Below are positions 27,913 through 36,504 of a stretch of DNA of 64,000 bases, piece by piece. The notes beneath the pieces are model-generated. The model was not told the origin of the DNA and made no database searches. It saw only the letters and a program-made list of their open reading frames with translations. Source of the stretch: JARYGU01 sp033795365 (lineage in GTDB: Bacteria > Pseudomonadota > Alphaproteobacteria > Rhizobiales > Rhizobiaceae); NCBI GenBank assembly GCA_033795365.1, contig JARYGU010000001.1, forward strand, positions 310,001 to 374,000. The letters are read 5' to 3'. The position numbers were made by a program, and so were the translations under genes. Within the stretch, counting starts at the first letter, position 1; every line of letters begins with the position of its first letter.

Positions 27913-29427
27913 TCACGGCCGGATGAAATCGCGCGCCTCTGCTTCGTGATAGGACTTCGTGCCGCGGTAATATTGCAGCGACGCATCCTGCCAGGGCTGG
28001 TAATCCCACGGCGTGATCTTGCCCGTCGTCAGCGCCTTGTAGACGAGGCGTCTCCGGCGCTGGCTGGTGATGATTTCCTCTTTCAGCCGATCCATGTCCC
28101 AGCGTCGCGCCACCTCGCCGAGCATGTCCTTCAGCACATCCGCATGGGCGGGGTCGCCGGCGAGATCGTTGAGTTCGTCGCGATCGGCCTCCATGTCGAA
28201 GAGCTGCGGCGGATCGTGCTCGACATAGGTGAGCTTGTAGCGGCCCTTGCGCAGCATGACGTAGGGCGCCGCCACGCCCTCCGACATCAGCTCGCTGACG
28301 GCCAGCCGGTCGTCGCTGTCCTCCTTGAGGAGCGGCAGCAGGCTTCGTCCATCTGGCGCTTCCGGATAGTCGTTCCAGTCCGGTCCGCCGGCGATCTCCA
28401 CCAGCGTCGGCAAAATATCGACCAGCGAGGCATTGGCCCGGATGCGGGCGCCCGCCGGAATGCCGGGGCCGGACATCAGGAGCGGCACGCGCGACGACCA
28501 GTCGTAGAAGCTCATCTTGTACCAGAGGCCGCGCTCGCCCAGCATGTCGCCGTGATCTGCGAGGAAGATGACGATGGTATTGTCCGCATGCTTCGAGCGC
28601 TCCAGCGCATCGAGCACCTCGCCGACGCGTTCGTCGAGATATGAGATGCTGCCGTAATAGGCATGGCGAGCGGTTCTTATGTGCTCCTCGCCGACGCCGA
28701 ACTCGCCGCGGTCGTATTGCTCCCAGAGCCGCCTGGAGTGCGGATCGCGCTCCTCAGGCGGGATGAACGGCACGCGCGGCAGATCGATCTCGTCATGGTC
28801 GTAGAGATCCCAGAAGCGCTGCGGCGTCACATAGGGATCGTGCGGATGCGTGAAGGAGGCGACGAGGAGGAACGGCCGCTCGTCAGCGTCGCGCGCCTGG
28901 TCGAAGAGCCAGCGGCGGGCGTTGTGGGTCACCTCCTCGTCATAGTCCTGCTGCAGGGCCCGGTCGGCGATGCCGGCGTCGCTGACATTCTTCATGTTGT
29001 GGAACCAGTCCATCGTCCGCCACGGATCGTCCCAGTCGGCCGTCCAGTTGAAGTCGGACGGGCAGATGTCGGTCGTCACCCGCTCCTCGAAGCCGTGGAG
29101 CTGGTCCGGTCCGATGAAATGCATCTTGCCGGAAAGGCAGGTCCGGTAGCCGAGGATGCGCAGATAATGCGCGAAGGTCGGGATGTCGGAGGGAATCTGT
29201 GCCGCATTGTCCCAGGCCTGGATGTTGGAGCAGAGCCGGCCCGTCATCAGCGCCAGGCGCGCGGGCGCGCAGAGCGGAAAATTGGAATAGAAATTGTCGA
29301 AGACCGCACCGTTCTTGGCGATGCGGTCGATGTTCGGCGATTTGACGATCCCGTGGCCGTAGGTCCCGAGTGCCGGGGCCCCCAGCTGATCGGCCATCAG
29401 AATGAGGATGTTCGGTCTTTTGTCCAT
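27913..29427 (-). CDS. Choline-sulfatase-type sulfatase
   Basis: Type I sulfatase of 504 aa, hydrolysing a sulfate ester. The formylglycine-forming motif C-x-P-x-R is LCAPAR with Cys53; Asp13 (LMADQ) and the later LADHGDMLGERG supply metal ligands. The GKMHFIGPDQLHGFEERVTTD block and the C-terminal PWDYQPWQDAS tail closely match the BetC choline sulfatases as I remember them. No signal peptide, so cytoplasmic like BetC. The absence of betA/betB/betI and its place in the acxABC operon (1-nt overlap with acxC) argue for a different sulfate ester than choline-O-sulfate. Confidence 0.85.
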   Translation of the reverse strand: MDKRPNILILMADQLGAPALGTYGHGIVKSPNIDRIAKNGAVFDNFYSNFPLCAPARLALMTGRLCSNIQAWDNAAQIPSDIPTFAHYLRILGYRTCLSGKMHFIGPDQLHGFEERVTTDICPSDFNWTADWDDPWRTMDWFHNMKNVSDAGIADRALQQDYDEEVTHNARRWLFDQARDADERPFLLVASFTHPHDPYVTPQRFWDLYDHDEIDLPRVPFIPPEERDPHSRRLWEQYDRGEFGVGEEHIRTARHAYYGSISYLDERVGEVLDALERSKHADNTIVIFLADHGDMLGERGLWYKMSFYDWSSRVPLLMSGPGIPAGARIRANASLVDILPTLVEIAGGPDWNDYPEAPDGRSLLPLLKEDSDDRLAVSELMSEGVAAPYVMLRKGRYKLTYVEHDPPQLFDMEADRDELNDLAGDPAHADVLKDMLGEVARRWDMDRLKEEIITSQRRRRLVYKALTTGKITPWDYQPWQDASLQYYRGTKSYHEAEARDFIRP

Positions 29428-29930
29428 CAGGCGTCCTTGGCATCTTTCAAAGGCTTGCCGAGCCAGTCGCGGTAGAACCCTTCGAGGTCAGGCTCAAAAT
29501 CATGGACGATGGGATAGCCGGGAGCGGCCGCCTCGACCTCGTGCAGATGCGCGCAGCTCGGGCAGAAGAACTCTCGTATCTCCATCCACTCCGGGTCCGG
29601 TATATCGCTGTTCGGGTAGATTTCGCGAAGGCTTTCCGCCGTGTCGCGCACGTTGATGACGGCATTGAGCTTCCAGTTGCCGCGATAGTCGCCGAAGGAA
29701 TGGCCGCACTCGCAGCGCGTCACCAGGCCCTCGGCGCTCTCGCAGATGAAGAGCCGGTCGCTGACCGGAAGCAAGATCGGATCCTCCCAGGCGACGCGAT
29801 CCTGCAGCACCGCGATATATTTGAAGAAGCGGTCGTCGTCCTTGTAGGCACTCATGATCCGGCGCGTCTGGTTCCAGGGCAGCCTGCCCTCGACGAGATC
29901 GGCGATCACTTCCTTGCTGTATCCGGTCAT
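29427..29930 (-). CDS. acxC: Acetone carboxylase gamma subunit
   Basis: Small subunit of 167 aa, almost exactly the known gamma-subunit length. Opening MTGYSKEVIADLVEGRLPW and the cysteine pairs R-C-E-C-G-H and F-C-P-S-C are characteristic. Start ATG 29930 has a GGAG site and lies 1 nt after the acxB-like stop. It completes the alpha2-beta2-gamma2 enzyme that carboxylates acetone (or a related ketone) to acetoacetate using ATP. Confidence 0.88.
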   Translation of the reverse strand: MTGYSKEVIADLVEGRLPWNQTRRIMSAYKDDDRFFKYIAVLQDRVAWEDPILLPVSDRLFICESAEGLVTRCECGHSFGDYRGNWKLNAVINVRDTAESLREIYPNSDIPDPEWMEIREFFCPSCAHLHEVEAAAPGYPIVHDFEPDLEGFYRDWLGKPLKDAKDA

Positions 29931-29931
29931 G

Positions 29932-32130
29932 TCACTTCTCCTCGGCAATCGTGAAGTCGGCGGGAAGGCCCCAGAATTTGCGGAAGTCCCCGGCAAAGCG
30001 CGGCGAAAGCTTCATGGCGCTGCGATACATCTTCGCCACCTCCGGCGCGAAATCCGAGCGTTTTACGCGTTCGGCCTCCCTGGCCATCCATTCGGAAACC
30101 GGAACGGCCTTTTCCAGCCTCTCCTTGCGCATCTCGGCACGGCGCTTCACGGTCGCATCGATATCGGCTTGCGGATAGCCCTCATCGTCGTCCCGTAGCA
30201 CGATCCCGAAGATCGGCTCGACCGATTCGCGGGTGAGGAAGCCGTTTTCCACGTCCCAGGCGGTCTTGACAGGATCCCGCTCCAGCACGTCGCCGAAGCC
30301 GCCGCCGCCGTTATAGGCGTGGCTGAAGATGTCGCCCGCCTTGTGCGGCCTGGTGATATAGGGCCCCTCCTCGAACACCTGCTCGCCGCCATAGATGCGT
30401 TCGAAATCGGAGGTGAGCGGATCGTTTCCGGGCGCATGCGCCAGCGGCTCCCGGCGCTCGGCACGCGCGTGGATGTCGGAATTGCGGACCGCGTGGTGCT
30501 TCTCGCAGGTCGGCGCCGGATAGCCGCCGCACAGGCCGCCATTGTCGAAGACGCGGGAGGAGTGCTCGGAGGTCACGAGCCTCAGATGGTCCGTCTTGTT
30601 GACGAGCCAGGTCGAGATGAAGGCGCAGCCGCCGCGATATTTGCCCGAACCGCCGGAATTCGGCACGATCGAGCGGCCGATATAGACCATCGGCATGCTC
30701 TGTTCCCAGATCTCGATGTTGCCCATGTCGGATTCCGGGTTCCAGCCGACATAGGCGGTGTCGAGCCCGTCCTTGATCGCAAGCGCACCGGAACCGGCGG
30801 CCGCGCATTCGAAATGCGCCATGCCGAAGAGCGTGCCGTATTGGCTGGTGCCGCCCATCTCGATCATCGGCGAATTGACCTGCCCGACGAAGGCTTCCTC
30901 CACGAAGCCGCGGGCGATGAAGCCGCGCGACAGAAGCCGCTGGAAGACGCCATAGGCCGGAAGCAGCAGCGCCCAGGAGGTGGCGGTGGCCGCCATTTCG
31001 TTGTCCGGGTTCGTCCAGGTGCCGAGCGGAATGTTGATCTCGGTCGCCATCCAGGCACCGTCGTTGACGAGCCCCTCGAAATTCATGTGCTGGGTCAGCG
31101 TCACGAACATGCCGCCGTCCATGCCGGCCGGCGTGCAGTTCATCGAATGGTAGCCCCATGGCTGCGTGCCGTCGAAGTCCATCCGGATCTTGCCTTCGGC
31201 GGTGATCTCCATCTCGATCGGGATATTGTAGAGCCAGTTCGGGTCGGCGAGCGGCTGGAAGCCCGGCTTGCCCTCGGTCACGTGGCCGTAGAAGGTGTGG
31301 CCGCGATAGATGCCGGGAACGGTGAGCTGGCGCGTGCGGGCGAGCTGGGCGCGCCGGCCTTCCTCGATGAACTCCTTGGAAAGGCGCTGCCAGTATTCGA
31401 GGCCGACCTCGGCGATCAGTTCCCTGACGCTTTCGCGCATGTCGATGCAGGCGGCGACCTTGGCCTTCTCGTCGAGCACCCAGTAGATCGGCATGCGCAG
31501 GTTGCGCTCGCAGCGGATGACGTAGTCGCGGCGGATCTCGTCGTTCTCGCCGATCTTCTCGGCGCAGACGAAGAGGCCTTCGGTGAAACGTTCCTGCGCC
31601 AGGCAGACATCGCCACCGGGCGTGATGCCGCCGGCCTCCAGCTCGTGGCAGACCGCACCGGCCCAGCCGACCAGCGTGCCTTCGTGAAAGATCGGAACCA
31701 CGTCCATGACGTCGGGAACCTGCACCGTGCCGATGAAGGCGTCGTTGTTGGCGAAGATGTCGCCCGGCCGGATGCAGGGGTTCTCCTCGTAACCGTTCCT
31801 GATCATCCATTTGATGAAGCGGCTCATCGTGTGCACATGCACCATGATGCCGTTCGAAAGCGCGATGGCGTCGCCTTCTGGCGTATAGATCGCCACCACC
31901 ATCTCGCCGACTTCGCGAACGCCCGGCGAAGCGGAGATGCGCCGCGCCATCTCGCGGGCGGAGACGCAATAGGCGCGCAGTTTCGTGTGCAGCGTCTCGA
32001 ATTTCAGCGGATCCTGCCTGCGCAGCGTGAGCTCGGTGATGCCGTCATAGCAGCCGGTCTCTTCCATCAGCCGTTCGGATTCGATCAGCCGCTGGCGAAG
32101 CGGAGATGCGGATAGGGTCCTGTCCAACAT
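29932..32130 (-). CDS. acxB: Acetone carboxylase alpha subunit (HyuB-like)
   Basis: Hydantoinase-B/oxoprolinase-type subunit of 732 aa, slightly shorter than the well-studied acetone carboxylase alpha subunit. The family motif GDIFANNDAFIGTVQVPDV is at about residues 120-140, followed by GWAGAVCHELEAGG and the C-terminal SGGSGKYRGG and HAYNGGGGFG. Start ATG 32130 is chosen from homology length and a GGAGG further upstream. Known role: with the beta and gamma subunits, ATP-dependent carboxylation of a ketone. Related acetophenone carboxylases share these subunits, so the ketone is not fixed by sequence alone. Confidence 0.88.
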   Translation of the reverse strand: MLDRTLSASPLRQRLIESERLMEETGCYDGITELTLRRQDPLKFETLHTKLRAYCVSAREMARRISASPGVREVGEMVVAIYTPEGDAIALSNGIMVHVHTMSRFIKWMIRNGYEENPCIRPGDIFANNDAFIGTVQVPDVMDVVPIFHEGTLVGWAGAVCHELEAGGITPGGDVCLAQERFTEGLFVCAEKIGENDEIRRDYVIRCERNLRMPIYWVLDEKAKVAACIDMRESVRELIAEVGLEYWQRLSKEFIEEGRRAQLARTRQLTVPGIYRGHTFYGHVTEGKPGFQPLADPNWLYNIPIEMEITAEGKIRMDFDGTQPWGYHSMNCTPAGMDGGMFVTLTQHMNFEGLVNDGAWMATEINIPLGTWTNPDNEMAATATSWALLLPAYGVFQRLLSRGFIARGFVEEAFVGQVNSPMIEMGGTSQYGTLFGMAHFECAAAGSGALAIKDGLDTAYVGWNPESDMGNIEIWEQSMPMVYIGRSIVPNSGGSGKYRGGCAFISTWLVNKTDHLRLVTSEHSSRVFDNGGLCGGYPAPTCEKHHAVRNSDIHARAERREPLAHAPGNDPLTSDFERIYGGEQVFEEGPYITRPHKAGDIFSHAYNGGGGFGDVLERDPVKTAWDVENGFLTRESVEPIFGIVLRDDDEGYPQADIDATVKRRAEMRKERLEKAVPVSEWMAREAERVKRSDFAPEVAKMYRSAMKLSPRFAGDFRKFWGLPADFTIAEEK

Positions 32131-32149
32131 GGTCACGGTTACCTCCGGC

Positions 32150-34285
32150 TCAAGCGTGGTTGTAGTGGAGCAGCGTCCACTCGTCGATGAAGACGCGGTC
32201 GTTCGGATGGACGACAAGCGTGGTCGCGGGATGCTCGATGATCGCAGGGCCGATCACCTCGTGGCCGGGCTGCAGGAGGTCCATCTCGTAGAGATCGGCC
32301 TTGTGCCAACTCCCGCCGATATAGGCCTCGCGAACGCCCTTGTGGGCCGGGGACGGATCGGAAAGCCCGAGGGGCCGCCGTACGAGGACCGGCTTGATCT
32401 TGTCGGCCGTCGCGATGACGCCGAGCTCCATCAGCGAGAAGCCGGCCTCGCCGTAGCGCGAGACGCGGTGGTTGGCCTTGGCGTAGACCTCCTCGAACTG
32501 CGCCAGAACCTTGCGCATGTCGTCGGCGCCGTCGATGGAAGCGAGCGGCGAGATCACCTCCACATCCTCCAACTGGCCGGTATAGCGCGCCATGAAGAAG
32601 GGAACCGTCCTGATCTTCTCGCGGGCGTGGCCATCGACGAGCATCTCGTCGACCGCCGCTTTTTCGAGATCGCTCCAGACGCGGGTGACCTGAGCACCGG
32701 CCGCGGCAAGGGCGTCGTCACCGGCGCGGGCGGAGATGTCGATCTGGGTCGAGACCGAATGGCGGCGCATGTAGTCCGCCGTCGTGCAACCGAAGGCCGA
32801 GAAGCCGGCGGCGAACTGGAAGGTGATAATGTCGCGAAAGCCGATGCCCCTGGAGCAGCCGGCAAGGTGCAGCGGCCCCGAGCCGCCATAGGAGAGCAGC
32901 GTGAATTCGGACGGATGGATGCCCTGGCCGGAGATCACCCGGCGCAGCGCGTTGTTGGCGTCGGCCTCCAGCATGTCGATCATGCCTTCCGCCGCCTCCT
33001 CGATGCCGACGCCGAGCACGTCGGCGCATTTTTCCTTGAAGGCGGCGCGCGCTTTCTCGACCTGCAGCACAACCTTGCCGCCGAGGAAATAATGCGGGTT
33101 GAGCCTGCCGAGGATCGCGTCGCAGTCGGCGATCGTCGGCTCCGTGCCGCCCTTGGCGAAGCAGATCGGGCCGGGATCGGAGCCCGCGCTTTCCGGTCCG
33201 AGCGATACCTTCTTGGTCAGCGGATCGACCTTCAGGATCATGCCGGCGCCTGCCCCGATCGTGTCGAGGTGCAGCGTCGGGACGTTGAGCTTGAAGCGGT
33301 CCATCAACGGCTCGTTCTCGATGCGCGTCTGGCCGCGCGAGATGACGCCCATGTCGAAGGAGGTGCCGCCCATGTCGGAGCAAATGAGCGAGTCGTTGCC
33401 GATCAGCTTGCCGACATAGGCCGCGCCGAGGATGCCGCCGATCGGCCCCGAGATCATCGTCTCGTGCAGGCGCGGGTGGTTGATCGAGGTGAGCCCGCCG
33501 AAGGAAAGGAGCGTCTGCACGCCGTATTTGAAGCCGTATTTCTGCGAGGCTTCCTGGATGCCCTTCAACTGCTTTCGGCCGCGCGAGGTGGCATAGGCCT
33601 CGATGAGCACGGAGTTCAGCCGCGACTGCTCGCGGATGACGGGGCGCACCTCGTGGCTCGTATAGACGTTGATCTCCGCACCCGCCTTCCCGACCTCATC
33701 GCGGCAGATCTCGGCGATGCGCTTCTCGTGCGTGGGATTAACGTGGGAGAAGATCGTCATGATGCAGATCGCATCGACCTTGTCGCGGATCAGCGCCTGC
33801 GCGGCCTTCACCACCTCGTGCTCGTAGAGCGGAAGCACGATGTCGCCGAAATGGTCGATGCGCTCGGTGACGCCATGCGTGCGCCGGCGCGGCACAAGCG
33901 GATCGGGATGGGCGTGGGTGACGGCGTGAAGACGGTCGGCATAGGAATAGTCGGCCCAGGCCTGCAGGCCGCGGCCCATCAGCACCATATCCTCCATGCC
34001 CTTCGTGGTGATCAGCCCCAGCCTGCGGCCGGTGCGCGACAGCAGCGTGTTCAGCATGCCGGTGCCCGAATAGAGCACAACGTCCAGACCCGAGAAAAGC
34101 TCTTCCAGGGAAATTCCCCAGGCCTCCGCGGCATCGAGCGAGGAGGCTATGAAACCTTCCGCCTCGTTTTTCGGCGTGGTCGCCGCCTTTCCGATCTTGA
34201 AGTGGCCGTGCTGATCGACAAGGATGGTGTCGGTCATGGTGCCGCCTGCGTCGATACCAATCACAATGGGATTTTCCAAATCCAT
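32150..34285 (-). CDS. acxA: Acetone carboxylase beta subunit (HyuA-like)
   Basis: Hydantoinase-A/oxoprolinase-type, ASKHA-fold subunit of 711 aa. N-terminal phosphate-binding motif GIDAGGTMTDTI (residues 9-20), DMGGTSFDMGVI around the second phosphate loop, and the GAGAGMILKVDP block typical of the acetone carboxylase branch. It is the first gene of a five-gene leftward operon (acxA-acxB-acxC-sulfatase-SDR) with gaps of 19, 1, -1 and 13 nt. No sigma-54 AcxR-type activator is present; a LuxR-type regulator is divergent instead. Confidence 0.9.
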   Translation of the reverse strand: MDLENPIVIGIDAGGTMTDTILVDQHGHFKIGKAATTPKNEAEGFIASSLDAAEAWGISLEELFSGLDVVLYSGTGMLNTLLSRTGRRLGLITTKGMEDMVLMGRGLQAWADYSYADRLHAVTHAHPDPLVPRRRTHGVTERIDHFGDIVLPLYEHEVVKAAQALIRDKVDAICIMTIFSHVNPTHEKRIAEICRDEVGKAGAEINVYTSHEVRPVIREQSRLNSVLIEAYATSRGRKQLKGIQEASQKYGFKYGVQTLLSFGGLTSINHPRLHETMISGPIGGILGAAYVGKLIGNDSLICSDMGGTSFDMGVISRGQTRIENEPLMDRFKLNVPTLHLDTIGAGAGMILKVDPLTKKVSLGPESAGSDPGPICFAKGGTEPTIADCDAILGRLNPHYFLGGKVVLQVEKARAAFKEKCADVLGVGIEEAAEGMIDMLEADANNALRRVISGQGIHPSEFTLLSYGGSGPLHLAGCSRGIGFRDIITFQFAAGFSAFGCTTADYMRRHSVSTQIDISARAGDDALAAAGAQVTRVWSDLEKAAVDEMLVDGHAREKIRTVPFFMARYTGQLEDVEVISPLASIDGADDMRKVLAQFEEVYAKANHRVSRYGEAGFSLMELGVIATADKIKPVLVRRPLGLSDPSPAHKGVREAYIGGSWHKADLYEMDLLQPGHEVIGPAIIEHPATTLVVHPNDRVFIDEWTLLHYNHA

Positions 34286-34344
34286 GCCCTCCGTTGGCGC
34301 GGGTGATGGAGGCAGGTTATGGCGCTCGGCGGGGCACCGCTATA

Positions 34345-34356
34345 TGCCGAAAGGCA
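34345..34356. promoter_or_regulatory. Dyad in the acxA/luxR-type divergent promoter
   Basis: TGCC-GAAA-GGCA is a perfect 4-4-4 inverted repeat in the 92-bp space between the acx operon and the LuxR-type gene. A candidate regulator site; short enough to be chance. Confidence 0.35.
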
Positions 34357-34377
34357 CAATGACGGATAAAGGGATCG

Positions 34378-35172
34378 ATGCTAGATCAAGTCATGGGCAC
34401 GGATGCATTCTGGAGGGCGCTCGCCGATGCGATCACGGCGGCGGGCACGGATGATCACGTCGACAGGCTGATCGACATGATCGGCTCGCTCGTCGCCCAC
34501 GACCTCATCACGGTGACGCGCTATTCCGCCACGCGCAAGCCGGAATTCGTCAAGCACCGCCGCTTCTCCGACGAGATGGTCGGACAGTATCTCGACACCT
34601 ATTATGTGTTCGATCCATTCTATGCTTACTGGCGCACCGAGCGGCGGCTCGGCATCGTGCCTCTCAAGAGCCTTGCCGACGACGAGATGAAGCGCGGGCG
34701 CTACATCGCCGAATTCCTGGCGCAGTCGGAGATCTGCGACGAGGTCGGCATCTTTCTCGAGGACGGCGGCGACTGGTGCCTCGGCATCTTCCTCGACCGC
34801 ACGCGGCGGCCCTTCCGCGAAGCCGAGATAGAAGCGCTGGAGGAGCGCTTCGGCGTCTTTGCTTCCCTGCATGCACTCGACACCAGAACGCGGACGCCGA
34901 GCTACAAGCGTACCGAGACGCCAACCGCCACGGGAGCGACACCCGCAGGAAAAATGGAATTCACGGCGAAGCTTTGGCCCGAACTCAGCTTGCGCGAGCG
35001 CGAGCTGGTCGAACTCGTCCTCAAGGGCTACCCGACCTCCACCGTTGCCGCCAGACTCAACATCGCCATCGGCACGGTGAAAAACCATCGCGCGAGAATC
35101 TACGAGAAGCTCGACATCACCACGGAACGCGAACTTTTCCTGCAGTTCTTCCAACGTCAGACCGGCGCTTAA
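34378..35172 (+). CDS. LuxR-type transcriptional regulator
   Basis: Regulator of 264 aa with a C-terminal LuxR/GerE HTH at about residues 200-260 (LSLRERELVELVLKGYPTS, then GTVKNHRARIYEKL). The N-terminal about 190 residues are a sensor region without the obvious acyl-homoserine-lactone-binding pattern, so quorum sensing is not supported. The ATG at 34378 has a weak AGGG upstream. Divergent from acxA, it is the likely activator of the acx operon, taking the place of the sigma-54-dependent AcxR known in other bacteria. Confidence 0.82.
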   Translation: MLDQVMGTDAFWRALADAITAAGTDDHVDRLIDMIGSLVAHDLITVTRYSATRKPEFVKHRRFSDEMVGQYLDTYYVFDPFYAYWRTERRLGIVPLKSLADDEMKRGRYIAEFLAQSEICDEVGIFLEDGGDWCLGIFLDRTRRPFREAEIEALEERFGVFASLHALDTRTRTPSYKRTETPTATGATPAGKMEFTAKLWPELSLRERELVELVLKGYPTSTVAARLNIAIGTVKNHRARIYEKLDITTERELFLQFFQRQTGA

Positions 35173-35190
35173 CTCCTGACCTTCCCGCCT

Positions 35191-36504
35191 TCAATAAACC
35201 ATCTCGTAGGCTGCGCAGATCTCCGCCGGCGTCTTGCCCGCCAGATAGTCGATTTCACCCTTCTTGTGCTTGACATAGACATCCGCGAAACCGGTGGGGA
35301 ACCAGCCCGCGACCACCGGATTGGCCTCGAACTTCCGCAAGGCGGCTTCCAGCGTCTGGGGTAAGCGCACATAGCCGCGCTGGGCCAAGGCTGCCTGCCC
35401 AAGCAGGGAGAGATCATCCTGCGTCGCTTCGGGAACGGGAAGCGCTTCCTCGATGCCCTGAACGCCGGCATGCACGATCGCGGCGAGTGCGAGATGCGGA
35501 TTGGCTGCGGCATCAGCCGCGCGGAACTCGAAATTGAACTGGGCGGCCCGCGCGATATCGCTGATATCGGAAACCGGGCAGATGCGCACGGACGCTTCCC
35601 GGTCGCGGAAACCGAGATTGTTGAAGGCAGCGCTCCAGCGATGAGGCGTGAGTCGGAGATAGGAGACCATGCTCGGAGCCGTTATCGCGACAATGGAGTC
35701 GAGATATTTCAAGATGCCCGCGATGAACTTGCCGGTGACGTCGGAAAGCTCATGCTTTCCCGCCGGATCGTAGGTGACGGGATTGCCGTCCTTGTCGAGC
35801 ATGCTCATGTGGATATGGACGCCGTTTCCCACACCGGCCGGGTCGCGGATCGGCGTGAAGGTCGGCTCGCGACCAAGGTGGCGCGCCACAAGTCCGGCAA
35901 GCTCGCGCACTATCAAGGCGTGATCGGCAGCCGTCACGCCCTGCTGCGGCCCCATCGTCACTTCGAACTGGCCGCTGCCGAACTCCTTGAGAATTGTATC
36001 GGGCGTTATCCCCGCCTCGCGCATCGCCGAGATCAGCGACTCGCAGAAATTCCTTTCCGCGCTGAATCCGGCAAACGTGAAAGCATCGCCGATCTTCGAG
36101 GTCAGATGCTTCAGCTGGAACTCGTGCTCGAAGGCGCCGAGAAGCGTCACCCCTGCCACTTTCTCCAGCCGTTCCAGCGCCCCTTTCAGAATCGACCGAG
36201 TGCAGAACTCCCACGGCTTTCCGTCGGTGTAGCGAATGTCCCCGAGAACGAAGTTTTCCGGTGGCGCGTCCTCTTCGCTGACGATGCTGACCCTGGTGGA
36301 CGGATCGGGAATGAGGACGAGATCGCCGAGCGAACCGAATGGGCTTTCCGCAATTGCATCGAAACAGGTGATCTGCACATTGGTGGGCGTCCACCCGACG
36401 CCCCGCTTGAGCCGCTTTTCCAATTGCGCTGCAGGAAAGGCCTTGCCGCGAACCTTGCCGGACAGATCGCCACAGCAGGCAACGATCATTTCTTCACGTT
36501 TCAT
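35191..36504 (-). CDS. Glutamine-synthetase-family enzyme
   Basis: GS-fold ligase of 437 aa, of the gamma-glutamylamine synthetase-like branch and not the housekeeping type. The conserved motifs are GAFEHEFQL (metal-binding Glu), NGVHIHMSM (nucleotide-binding His) and LRLTPHRWSAAF. It would join glutamate to an amine or ammonia at the cost of ATP. It overlaps the RpiR gene by 11 nt, forming a two-gene unit divergent from the amide-hydrolase/Liv operon. In polyamine or ethanolamine-like pathways such enzymes protect an amine as its gamma-glutamyl derivative; the amine here is unknown. Confidence 0.85.
   Translation of the reverse strand: MKREEMIVACCGDLSGKVRGKAFPAAQLEKRLKRGVGWTPTNVQITCFDAIAESPFGSLGDLVLIPDPSTRVSIVSEEDAPPENFVLGDIRYTDGKPWEFCTRSILKGALERLEKVAGVTLLGAFEHEFQLKHLTSKIGDAFTFAGFSAERNFCESLISAMREAGITPDTILKEFGSGQFEVTMGPQQGVTAADHALIVRELAGLVARHLGREPTFTPIRDPAGVGNGVHIHMSMLDKDGNPVTYDPAGKHELSDVTGKFIAGILKYLDSIVAITAPSMVSYLRLTPHRWSAAFNNLGFRDREASVRICPVSDISDIARAAQFNFEFRAADAAANPHLALAAIVHAGVQGIEEALPVPEATQDDLSLLGQAALAQRGYVRLPQTLEAALRKFEANPVVAGWFPTGFADVYVKHKKGEIDYLAGKTPAEICAAYEMVY

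Noticed and set aside
27913..29427. Sulfatase as part of a choline-to-glycine-betaine (bet) operon
   Set aside because: The sequence is choline-sulfatase-like, but no betA, betB, betI or choline transporter is adjacent and it is coupled to acxC, so the bet role was not assigned.
34378..35172. LuxR-type protein as a quorum-sensing receptor
   Set aside because: The HTH is LuxR-type, but the N-terminal region lacks a recognisable acyl-homoserine-lactone-binding pattern and no luxI-like synthase is in the window.
35191..36504. Housekeeping glutamine synthetase glnA
   Set aside because: Length, divergent motifs and pairing with an RpiR regulator instead of glnB point to the gamma-glutamylamine-type branch.
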